Assembly (NCBI GenBank): GCA_902602885.1
Contig: CACKSM010000006.1
Location: 1-52,002 of the forward strand
DNA: 52,002 bases
Source: an uncultured Alphaproteobacteria bacterium
GTDB lineage: Bacteria > Pseudomonadota > Alphaproteobacteria > HIMB59 > GCA-002718135
Direction of reading: 5' to 3'
This document shows positions 9,206 through 21,374 of this stretch, piece by piece. A model generated the notes under the pieces. That model did not search any database and was not told where the DNA came from. It saw only the letters and a program-made list of their open reading frames with translations. Positions within the stretch are counted from its first letter, which is position 1. Every line of letters starts with the position of its first letter. Position numbers and translations under genes: made by a program.

Positions 9206-10524
9206 TGCAAATAACTGAAAAATTTTTTTATTATTTATTTTTGCTAGTTCCATTATTTCTTATTACTGGACCAGCATTGCCTGATATTGTAATCACACTT
9301 GGCTTAATATTTGGAATTATTTATTTTGTTTATTATAAAGAATATTCAGAATTAATTAAAATTAATTTTATTAGGGTATCATTTATTTTTTGGTTAAGTC
9401 TTATATTTATAAGTTTTTTTTCGTATAACAAAACAAATTCATTTCAAGATGCTTTAATTTTTATTAGATTTTTATTTATACCAATTTTATGTTACTTTAT
9501 TTTTTTTAAAAAAAGAAAACTTTTCAAGCAAACTTTATTAGTTATTACTATTCTTGTTATATTTGTTTGTATAGATTCATTTTATCAATTTTTAAATTAT
9601 ACTCCAGAAAATGGGTTTGGTAGAGATTTACTAGGTTTTAAATCAAATTGGTATGGGAGGCTAACAGGACCGTTTGGGGATGAATTAATACCTGGGTCTT
9701 ATATATCAAAGTTTGGTTTATTAGGATTTGCGTTCCTTATTTCTATTAAAAAATTTGAAAATAAAATCTTTTTTCACTCAATATATTTATCTTCAATACT
9801 TTTTATTAGTTTTATTTCTGGAGAGAGAATGGCATTTGCAACATTTTGCTTAAGTTTAATATTTTTATTCGTATTTTTAAATGGATTTAGAAAATCTATT
9901 TTTTTATCAATAATTTTTGGTATTTTTTTAATTTTTATAACTACTTATTTACATCCATCTTACAATGATTTTAAGGTGGTTGAATCAACACAATATCATC
10001 AAGGCCAAAAAATCGAGAAGTTTTTTAATTGTATTGATGATAAGGAAAAAATTTGTTCAAAAATTATAGATATTCAGCCAAGTTTTTATGAAATAATAAA
10101 AAATTTTAAAACTTCTGCCTATGGTGAAATATATTTTTTATCACTTAAGATGTTTTTAGATAATCCCGTTACTGGTATTGGAATAAATAATTTTCAATTT
10201 TTGTGTGAAAATAATAAAAGTTATCAAAATATGATGATACACTACGACTGTGCATCTCATCCACACAATATATATATTCAATGGCTAACAGAAGGTGGGT
10301 TAATTGTTTTTGTTTTATTTATTATGTATTTAATTTTTTTTATATATTTTATAAAAAATAATAGTGGTGAAAAAAAATATAAGATAATCTCAATAGCAAT
10401 AATTGTAATTATGTTTTGGCCAATAATGTCTACCGGAAGTTTAATTAAAAATTGGTATGGTGTTAGTACTTTTTTTATTATTGGACTGATCATGTGTCTC
10501 AGTAAATTTAGAAATAATTTTTAA
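9205..10524 (+). CDS. O-antigen ligase/polymerase-like (Wzy/WaaL) multi-pass membrane protein
   Basis: Hydrophobic multi-TM protein with SGERMAFATF and SHPHNIYIQWLTEGG motifs typical of the Wzy_C/O-antigen ligase family; ATG overlaps the ABC ATPase stop (TAATG). Confidence 0.8.
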   Translation: MQITEKFFYYLFLLVPLFLITGPALPDIVITLGLIFGIIYFVYYKEYSELIKINFIRVSFIFWLSLIFISFFSYNKTNSFQDALIFIRFLFIPILCYFIFFKKRKLFKQTLLVITILVIFVCIDSFYQFLNYTPENGFGRDLLGFKSNWYGRLTGPFGDELIPGSYISKFGLLGFAFLISIKKFENKIFFHSIYLSSILFISFISGERMAFATFCLSLIFLFVFLNGFRKSIFLSIIFGIFLIFITTYLHPSYNDFKVVESTQYHQGQKIEKFFNCIDDKEKICSKIIDIQPSFYEIIKNFKTSAYGEIYFLSLKMFLDNPVTGIGINNFQFLCENNKSYQNMMIHYDCASHPHNIYIQWLTEGGLIVFVLFIMYLIFFIYFIKNNSGEKKYKIISIAIIVIMFWPIMSTGSLIKNWYGVSTFFIIGLIMCLSKFRNNF

Positions 10525-11539
10525 AAGAAGTATTAAGAAAATATTTTTTTGATTTTATTGCAATAAATATACCTAGTACGAAGAAAAGTGCTACCGATAC
10601 AGTTGTACCATTACCCTTTCCAAATAAAGATCCAATATATATTAAAAGAAAAATTAATGTAGATGATAATATCTTAAAGTGTATTCCTAAGATTGAGCCC
10701 AGAATAGCAAAGAAAATTATAAAGAGTGTATTACCTATTCCCATCCCAAAATATGAACCTACATATCCCATATAAATTATTGAATATAAAATTGATATAT
10801 TAGTTGAGGCAGAATTATCAAAAAATCTTACTTTTATGAGATAATAAAAAGACTTTAAACCATCAATCCAGGTAATTTTTTTTCCTTGAGCTTTAGATCT
10901 AAAAAAGTATGAGACACCAAATTCGTAAATAAAGAAATTATTTCTAACAATTTGAGAAGCTAAATCAATCTCTATTCCAAAGTCATTAACACTTAATTTA
11001 ATTTTTTCAATTACACTTCTATGAAGAATTTTTAAACCACAGTGTACATCACTTAATGACTGAGAGAAAAAAATATTAAATATTAATGAATTAATTTTAC
11101 CAACTAGATTGTTAAAAAAATAATTATTTTTTTTTAACTTTCCAGAAAGATATCTACTACCAAATATACATTTAATATCTTTATTTTTAATTATCATATC
11201 AAACATTTCTTTTGCATCTTTAATATCTAATTCTAAATCTGCGTCTTGAAGCAAGATATATTCTCCTTGAGAATTTTTAATTCCTGTTTGGACTGCTTTT
11301 CCTTTACCAGAATTTATATCTAGTTTAATTAGCTTAAATAAAAATTTATAATGATTTTTTTTCTTTAACTCATTCAATAAATTTGATGAACCATCAGTTG
11401 ATCCATCATCGACTACAATGATTTCAATATTTTCCTTATTGAAATATATTTCTATTTGATCAAATAATGTATTAAGAAAGTTAACCTCATTAAATACTGG
11501 TATTACAACAGATAAGATTTTGTTATTCTCTTGGTGCAT
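10508..11539 (-). CDS. Glycosyltransferase family 2 with C-terminal membrane helices
   Basis: VVIPVFNE, VVDDGSTDGS, LLQDADLELD, FGSRYLSG; hydrophobic C-terminus. Confidence 0.9.
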   Translation of the reverse strand: MHQENNKILSVVIPVFNEVNFLNTLFDQIEIYFNKENIEIIVVDDGSTDGSSNLLNELKKKNHYKFLFKLIKLDINSGKGKAVQTGIKNSQGEYILLQDADLELDIKDAKEMFDMIIKNKDIKCIFGSRYLSGKLKKNNYFFNNLVGKINSLIFNIFFSQSLSDVHCGLKILHRSVIEKIKLSVNDFGIEIDLASQIVRNNFFIYEFGVSYFFRSKAQGKKITWIDGLKSFYYLIKVRFFDNSASTNISILYSIIYMGYVGSYFGMGIGNTLFIIFFAILGSILGIHFKILSSTLIFLLIYIGSLFGKGNGTTVSVALFFVLGIFIAIKSKKYFLNTSFKNYF

Positions 11540-12050
11540 GTTTATTCAGTATTCTTTGTAATGTACGTCTATGCATTCTTAGCCTTCTTGCTGTTTCAGA
11601 TACATTTCTATTACACTGTATAAACACTCTTTGAATATGTTCCCATCTAATTCTATCTGCAGTCATAGGATTTTCAGGTGGAGGTGGTAATACTTCTTTT
11701 GAGTTAGTAAGAGCATCATAAATTTGATCTATTTCTGCCGGTTTAGGGAGATAATCTATTGCTCCTGATTTTATTGCTGCCACTGCAGTTGCTATATTGC
11801 CATAACCAGTTAGTAAGAGAGATTTTGTTTGAGGGCTTATTTTCTGGAGTTCTTTAACTAACTCTAACCCAGAACCATCCTCTAATCGCATATCAACTAC
11901 CGCATAATCAAAGTTTTTTTCAGTCACTTTTAATAGGGAATCTTTAAAACTTGGTGAAGAAACTACTTCAAAACCTTTTTTTTCCATAGATCTGGTTAGT
12001 CTTTCTCTAAAAGGAAGATCATCATCAACAATCAATAATTTCATATTCAT
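11523..12050 (-). CDS. regA: Redox response regulator, RegA/ActR/PrrA family
   Basis: Receiver (VDDDLPFRERL, VDMRLEDGSGLELV, LTGYGNIATAVAAIKSGAIDYLPKPA) and Fis-like HTH (NVSETARRLRMHRRTLQRILNKHAPRE). Confidence 0.93.
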   Translation of the reverse strand: MNMKLLIVDDDLPFRERLTRSMEKKGFEVVSSPSFKDSLLKVTEKNFDYAVVDMRLEDGSGLELVKELQKISPQTKSLLLTGYGNIATAVAAIKSGAIDYLPKPAEIDQIYDALTNSKEVLPPPPENPMTADRIRWEHIQRVFIQCNRNVSETARRLRMHRRTLQRILNKHAPRE

Positions 12051-13276
12051 ATATTTAAGATAGAGTTATCAAATATAATTTCAACAATAGCATTATCTTC
12101 TTTTGAATTATAAAAATTAATTCTGCCACCCATATTTTCAATCAAATTTTTAGCAATAAATATTCCTAATCCCATCCCTTGATTATTTTTTGAAATATAT
12201 GGCTCTCCTAATCTATCAATTATATCTTTTGAGAATCCATCACCATCATCTACGATTCTAATTTTTACATATAAATTATTATAATTTATTTCAGCAGTTA
12301 CATTAGTCTTAGAATATAATATAGCATTTTGAATGATGTTACCTAAAGCATACATTATTTCATCTTTAAAAATGATTTCAGGTTCATCATTAATTGAGGT
12401 ATTTTTAATAATTAATTTTTTATTTTTGTTAAATTTTTCAAAGTTTATTTTTATGAGATCAGTAATTTTAACTTTATCCAAAAACTTGTCTTTTAGTTTT
12501 AAAGGATTTTTTGAAAATCTTTGTAATATTTCTTTACATCTTTCAGCTTGAGATTTTAATAAAATAATATCCTTTGAAATATTTTTATTATCAATAAGTA
12601 TTTTTTCCTTCAACAAATCATTTATAATTAAAAATATAGTATTTAGAGGAGTACCAAGTTCGTGTGCTGCAGCAGCACTTAGAGAACCTACTTCTGTTAT
12701 TTTTTTTTGGTTTAAAATTTGTAGTTTTGAAACAGAAAGAGCGTTAGATATTTTTCTAGATGAACTTGCAAAAAGATAAGCATATATTGCAATAAAAATT
12801 ACAGTTATTATTAATGATGCTAAAAGACCAAAACTATATATTTGTGGTAAATAGAATTCTGCTCCTAGATCCAGAGGTATATAATAAAAATTTAAAATTA
12901 TAATAATACCAATAGAAATAGCAGATAAAATAACTGTCATAAAAGCTGGCAAATATGATGCTGAAGTTATTACTGGAGCTAGAATTAATATTGAAAAAGG
13001 GTTGATGATTCCGCCTGTTAAAAAAAGTAGAAAGCCTAATTGTAGAATGTCAAAAAGCAAAAAAGAAAATGCCTTAATGTCACTAATAGTTTTATTTTTT
13101 CTTTGCTCAAAATAAGAATAAAAATTTACAGCAACTGAGAGAAAGATTATTACTAAACTTTCAAAGAATGGAATTTGAATATTTATAAAGTAAAAAACAA
13201 AAAAAATTGCTAAAATTTGTCCGAAAATAGCAATCCATCTTATTTTGATAAGATTGCCAAGTAGTATAGTATTCAT
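12047..13276 (-). CDS. regB: Redox sensor histidine kinase, RegB/ActS/PrrB family
   Basis: H-box AAAHELGTPLNTIFL, conserved Cys segment KSQAERCKEIL, GGIINPFSILILAPV membrane motif, GMGLGIFIAKNL. Confidence 0.93.
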   Translation of the reverse strand: MNTILLGNLIKIRWIAIFGQILAIFFVFYFINIQIPFFESLVIIFLSVAVNFYSYFEQRKNKTISDIKAFSFLLFDILQLGFLLFLTGGIINPFSILILAPVITSASYLPAFMTVILSAISIGIIIILNFYYIPLDLGAEFYLPQIYSFGLLASLIITVIFIAIYAYLFASSSRKISNALSVSKLQILNQKKITEVGSLSAAAAHELGTPLNTIFLIINDLLKEKILIDNKNISKDIILLKSQAERCKEILQRFSKNPLKLKDKFLDKVKITDLIKINFEKFNKNKKLIIKNTSINDEPEIIFKDEIMYALGNIIQNAILYSKTNVTAEINYNNLYVKIRIVDDGDGFSKDIIDRLGEPYISKNNQGMGLGIFIAKNLIENMGGRINFYNSKEDNAIVEIIFDNSILNI

Positions 13277-13282
13277 TTAATA

Positions 13283-16827
<3,545 letters not shown>

Positions 16828-16830
16828 ATT

Positions 16831-17946
16831 TTATACTCTCATTGGCATTAATACATAAACTAAATTAGCATTTGAATTTTCTTGAGCTGTTATAGGTGAA
16901 GTATTATCTTTTAGATTTATAGATATTTCGTTGTCTTCTAAATTATTAACAATATCCATGATATATTTTGAGTTGAAACCTATTTCAATCTTATCTCCAC
17001 TATAATTTATTTGTAAATCCTCAGATGCAGTACTATTTTCATTATTTATAGTATTGAGATTCAAAATATTTTCAAGTAATTTAAATTTAATTACTGGTGA
17101 TTTCTCATTTGCAATTGTGCTTACTCTATCAACTGCTGATAAAAGTTTTTCCCTACTTATTTTTAAATGATTTGTGTTATTTTTAGGAATTACTCTTTTG
17201 TAATCAGGAAAACTTCCATCAATTAATTTAGAAATAAAAATTATATCATCTATATAAAAAACTATCTTATTTGTACTTACAGATATTTCAATATCCTGGT
17301 CAATTTCTGACAATAGTTTTGATAATTCATAAATTGTTTTCTTTGGGATTATAACTCCAGATATTTGGTCAACATTTTCATCAATATAATGGCTAAATTT
17401 AGCTAATCGATGTCCATCAGTACCTACTAAAGTAACAATACTCTTATTATCTTCATTATTAATACTAAAGTATAATCCATTTAAAAAATATCTTGTTTCT
17501 TCATTTGATATAGCAAATTTAGTTTTATCTATTAATTTAAAAAATATTTTTGAATTTAGTTTTATACTTATACCACTTTTTTCTTGTTCTATAATTGGGT
17601 AATCTTCTTTAGGCAATGATGCTAATGAAAATCTTGATCCATCAGCTCTTAAAGTAAGCAGTTTACCACTGTTTGATATTATTTCTATTGATGCGTTATC
17701 GTCAATTTTTCTTACGATATCATATAATATTTGAGAATTGATAGTGGTTGCACCATCCTCAGTGACAGTACAATTGATTTTTTCAACTATTGAAATATCC
17801 ATATCTGTTGAAGATAAAATTAATTGATTATTTTTTGCTTCAATTAAGATATTTGCCAAAATAGGAAGAGAATTTTTCTTATCAACTATTCCTTGAAGAT
17901 GGGAAAGAGATTTAAAAAAAATTGAACGAGATATTTTAAATTTCAT
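16831..17946 (-). CDS. dnaN: DNA polymerase III beta subunit (sliding clamp)
   Basis: Clamp motifs (PILANILIEA, GTDGHRLA, GSFPDYKRVIP, terminal YVLMPMRV). Confidence 0.97.
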   Translation of the reverse strand: MKFKISRSIFFKSLSHLQGIVDKKNSLPILANILIEAKNNQLILSSTDMDISIVEKINCTVTEDGATTINSQILYDIVRKIDDNASIEIISNSGKLLTLRADGSRFSLASLPKEDYPIIEQEKSGISIKLNSKIFFKLIDKTKFAISNEETRYFLNGLYFSINNEDNKSIVTLVGTDGHRLAKFSHYIDENVDQISGVIIPKKTIYELSKLLSEIDQDIEISVSTNKIVFYIDDIIFISKLIDGSFPDYKRVIPKNNTNHLKISREKLLSAVDRVSTIANEKSPVIKFKLLENILNLNTINNENSTASEDLQINYSGDKIEIGFNSKYIMDIVNNLEDNEISINLKDNTSPITAQENSNANLVYVLMPMRV

Positions 17947-17969
17947 ACTTAAACATATGACAAAAAGAA

Positions 17970-19364
17970 TTAAGAATCTATAAGTCTTTTTAGTAATTCT
18001 AAATCTTCATTAAAATTTACGTCAGATAATTTAAGTTCCTCAATCTTTTTCACAGCGTGCATAACTGTCGTATGATCTCTGCCCCCAAATTTTCTTCCAA
18101 TTTCAGGTAAAGATCTTGATGTTATTGATTTAGCTAAATACATTGCTATTTGTCTAGGTCTTGCAACAGATCTCGATCTTCTTGGAGAATGCATATCAGT
18201 TATTCTAATATTAAAATGTTCCGCAACTTTTTTTTGAATTTCTTCAATGGTAATTTTTTTATTTGAAGATTTTAATAAATCTTGAAGAACAAGTTGTGCG
18301 GTTTCAACTGTAATTGATGTTCCAACAAGTGTAGCGTGTGCTACTAATCTATTCAAAGCACCCTCCATTTCTCTAACATTTGAAATAATTCTATGTGAAA
18401 GAAATTCTAGAACTTTTGGTGGAATTTCAACACCTCTTTTGTGTGCTTTTTCGATCAATATACCTAATCGTAGTTCATAGGTAGTTGGGTGAATATCAGC
18501 AACTAAGCCACAACCTAGTCTTGATTTTAATCTTTCTTGTACTCCATCTAGATCAGTAGGTGTTTTGTCTGCAGAAATAACTATTTGTTTATTTTGTTCA
18601 ATTAAAGCATTAAAAGTATGAAAGAATTCTTCTTGAGTATTATCTTTCCCACTTATAAATTGAACGTCATCAATCATAAGAACATCTATTGATCTAAATT
18701 GCTCTTTAAATGCTGAAGTATCTTTATATCTTAATGCTCTTACAAATTGATACATAAATTTTTCAGCAGAAAGATAAATTACTTTTCTTTCTGGTTGTTG
18801 TTGTTTTATTTTCCAACCTATCGCATGCATAAGATGAGTTTTTCCTAAACCAACACCTCCACATAAGAAAAGTGGGTTAAAGGTAATTTTATTTGCTTCT
18901 GATACCCTTTGAGATGCTGCAAATGCAAGTTCATTAGGCTTTCCAACAACAAAATTTTCAAATGTGAATCTTGGATCTAGAGGGGCACCAAATTCATTAG
19001 GATAGGTTGAAGATTGGTTGGATCTAAGATCCATAGAAGATTTCCAGTGATTATCATTGCTTTTAATAGTTCTTGTAGTGCCTGGAACTATTCTTCCTCC
19101 CGAAGGCTTAACAACAAATTTAATTACATCAACTTTTTCAATATAATTTTTTGCTTCTGATTTTATTTTATCTGAATAATTATTTACTATCCAATCTCTT
19201 AAAAATTTTGTTGGAACTGAAAATGTAATTGTACTCTCATCAAAAGAGACAAAATTTAAATGCTTCAACCAATTATTAAAGGCAGAATCTCCAACATTTT
19301 TTTTAAGATTTTTTTTAAAGGATAACCATTTACTTTCGTCAAACATAGCAGATGTATTATCCAT
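17970..19364 (-). CDS. dnaA: Chromosomal replication initiator DnaA
   Basis: NPLFLCGGVGLGKTHLMHAIG, DVLMIDDVQFISGKDNTQEEFFHTFNAL, GRDHTTVMHAVKKIE. Confidence 0.99.
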   Translation of the reverse strand: MDNTSAMFDESKWLSFKKNLKKNVGDSAFNNWLKHLNFVSFDESTITFSVPTKFLRDWIVNNYSDKIKSEAKNYIEKVDVIKFVVKPSGGRIVPGTTRTIKSNDNHWKSSMDLRSNQSSTYPNEFGAPLDPRFTFENFVVGKPNELAFAASQRVSEANKITFNPLFLCGGVGLGKTHLMHAIGWKIKQQQPERKVIYLSAEKFMYQFVRALRYKDTSAFKEQFRSIDVLMIDDVQFISGKDNTQEEFFHTFNALIEQNKQIVISADKTPTDLDGVQERLKSRLGCGLVADIHPTTYELRLGILIEKAHKRGVEIPPKVLEFLSHRIISNVREMEGALNRLVAHATLVGTSITVETAQLVLQDLLKSSNKKITIEEIQKKVAEHFNIRITDMHSPRRSRSVARPRQIAMYLAKSITSRSLPEIGRKFGGRDHTTVMHAVKKIEELKLSDVNFNEDLELLKRLIDS

Positions 19365-19379
19365 TTTCCCCCAACAAAA

Positions 19380-19434
19380 CGATTTTTTACTAAATTAAAT
19401 TTTACGAAAAAAATCGAAAGTCGTAAAATTAAAT
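19380..19434. repeat. Nested inverted repeats in the dnaA-rpsT intergenic region
   Basis: AATTTTACGA (19398-19407)/TCGTAAAATT (19421-19430), extendable to ATTaAATTTTACGA/TCGTAAAATTaAAT with one mismatch; CGATTTTTT (19380-19388)/AAAAAATCG (19408-19416). Confidence 0.75.
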
Positions 19435-19510
19435 CACCAAATTAATTTTCTTAATCAACACCCTTTAAGTATTTTTAGCAAGAAGAAAAGTGAAAAAAAT
19501 TAAAAAAAAA

Positions 19511-19771
19511 TTATTTTTTTGAAATTTGTTTCGATAAGGAGGATAACTTTCTGGATATGTATTCTTTTTTAAAAATCCCTTTTTTTGACCCCCTAGCCAT
19601 TATTGAGTTGACATTGCTAAAGGATTTTTGAATTTCTTCCTCGTTTTTTGTATCGACTGAAGATTTAAATTTATTAAGAGCGTTTCTAAATTTAGATAAG
19701 TATTGAGAATTAACAGTATTTCTAGTTTTGTTCTGTCTTGATCTTTTTTTTGCTGAAGCATGGTTAGCCAT
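19511..19771 (-). CDS. rpsT: Small ribosomal subunit protein bS20
   Basis: MANHASAKKRSRQNKTRNTVNSQYLSKFRNALNKF. Confidence 0.96.
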   Translation of the reverse strand: MANHASAKKRSRQNKTRNTVNSQYLSKFRNALNKFKSSVDTKNEEEIQKSFSNVNSIMARGSKKGIFKKEYISRKLSSLSKQISKK

Positions 19772-19823
19772 AGGGGTGCTATAAATTCAAAATAAATTAA
19801 GTCAATTAATAATTGTTCTATAA

Positions 19824-19903
19824 TTACCTATTATTTTGAATTTTTGGACAGTAAAAAGTAGATCTACCATATTGAACAATCTTTTTGACCTCGTCATCCC
19901 CTA
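19824..19903 (-). pseudogene. Out-of-frame continuation of mutM C-terminal finger
   Basis: -1 frame after the A7 tract (19904-19910) reads IGDDEVKKIVQYGRSTFYCPKIQNNR*, matching the Fpg finger consensus IxKIVQxGRSTFYCPxCQ. Confidence 0.8.
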
Positions 19904-20641
19904 TTTTTTTCCTTCTTTATTATAAACTTTAAAATTAGACTGAAAATTTCCTAATGTTCCATCAGTTGACCTGTAATCCCTTATACTCGAACCCCCATAT
20001 TTAATTGCCTTCATTAAAATTTTTCTAATAGACTTAATTAGTTTCATAATGAGACTAATTTCTAAATCTTTACCTAAAGTAAGTGGTGAAATTTTAGAAT
20101 CAAATAGAATTTCCGATGCATAAATATTACCTATACCTGCAATTAATTTTTGATTTAGTAAAATCTGCTTTATTGGAACTTCAGATTTTGAAATTTTTTC
20201 AAATATAATTTGTGCAGTAAGATCTGGACTCAGTGCATCTACACCCAAACTCAATATATACTTTTGTTTTTGTAGATCTTTTGTTTGTACTATATCTATA
20301 AATCCAAATTTCCTTGGATCATGATAAACAAGTATCCTTTTACTAAAAAAATACAACATAAAATGATCATGTTTTATTCTTTTGTAGCTTTTATCGACAG
20401 TTTTTAATCTTCCTGACATTCCCAGATGTATTACTAGAGAATAATCTGTATCTAAATCTATAATAATGAACTTTGCTATGCGTCTTAGGTTGGATATCTT
20501 GGAGTTACGTAGTATATTAACTATATTATTGGGAATTTTAAAACGAAGTTTTGATGTATGAATTTTGACACTGGATATTTTTTGATTCAATATTACACTA
20601 AGTCCTTTAACTGTAGTTTCAACTTCAGGTAATTCTGGCAT
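19901..20641 (-). CDS. mutM: Formamidopyrimidine-DNA glycosylase (MutM/Fpg), ends before the C-terminal zinc finger
   Basis: MPELPEVETTVKGL, HLGMSGRL, HDPRKFGF, GIGNIYASEILF, GGSSIRDYRSTDGTLGNFQSNFKVYNKEGKK*. Confidence 0.94.
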   Translation of the reverse strand: MPELPEVETTVKGLSVILNQKISSVKIHTSKLRFKIPNNIVNILRNSKISNLRRIAKFIIIDLDTDYSLVIHLGMSGRLKTVDKSYKRIKHDHFMLYFFSKRILVYHDPRKFGFIDIVQTKDLQKQKYILSLGVDALSPDLTAQIIFEKISKSEVPIKQILLNQKLIAGIGNIYASEILFDSKISPLTLGKDLEISLIMKLIKSIRKILMKAIKYGGSSIRDYRSTDGTLGNFQSNFKVYNKEGKK

Positions 20642-20642
20642 A

Positions 20643-21374
20643 ATGAAAAAAGATTATAATTTTGGTTATACAAAAGTAAATTCAAAACAAAAGACTAAAC
20701 TTGTTCAGAATGTATTTTCAAGCGTAGCTCCAAGCTACGATATTATGAATGATTTAATGAGTTTAGGTATGCATCGTTTATGGAAAAAAAGATTTGTAGA
20801 AACTGTGAATCTAAAAGAAAATGAAATAATCTTGGATGTTGGTTCTGGTTCTGGTGATATTGCCAGCGAAATTTTAAAAGAAAATTTATCAACCAGTCTT
20901 TATCTTTTAGATCTAAATGAAGAAATGTTATTAAAAGGAAGAAAAAGATTAAGAAAAGAAAAAAATATAAAATATTTTATTGGTAATGCTGAAAAGTTAA
21001 ATTTTGAAACTAATTTTTTTGATAAATATACTATTTCTTTCTGCTTAAGAAATGTGACAGAGTATTTATTATCAATAAAAGAGGCTTACAGAGTTCTTAA
21101 ACCTGGTGGTAAATATTGTTGCCTAGAATTTAGTACGCCTAAATCATCTTTGGTATCAAGTTCATATAAAATTTACAAATCAAAGATTTTACCTCTGTTA
21201 GGAGAAATAGTTGCTAAAGATAAGAATGCTTATAAATATTTGAGTGAAAGTATTGATTTGTTTCCATCACAAGAAGAACTTAGCAAAAATCTAAGTGATT
21301 GCGGATTTACTAAAGTCGAAACTATTAATCTATTTAATGGAATTGTAGCTATACACACTGGCTATAAACTGTAA
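20643..21374 (+). CDS. ubiE: Demethylmenaquinone/ubiquinone methyltransferase UbiE
   Basis: VFSSVAPSYDIMNDLMSLGMHRLWKKR, LDVGSGSGDIA, FCLRNVTEY, RVLKPGGKYCCLEFS. Confidence 0.96.
   Translation: MKKDYNFGYTKVNSKQKTKLVQNVFSSVAPSYDIMNDLMSLGMHRLWKKRFVETVNLKENEIILDVGSGSGDIASEILKENLSTSLYLLDLNEEMLLKGRKRLRKEKNIKYFIGNAEKLNFETNFFDKYTISFCLRNVTEYLLSIKEAYRVLKPGGKYCCLEFSTPKSSLVSSSYKIYKSKILPLLGEIVAKDKNAYKYLSESIDLFPSQEELSKNLSDCGFTKVETINLFNGIVAIHTGYKL

Noticed and set aside
19365-19510. DnaA boxes in the dnaA upstream gap
   Set aside because: Only about 7/9 matches (e.g. TAATCAACA, TTATCCATT near the dnaA start); not enough to call boxes.
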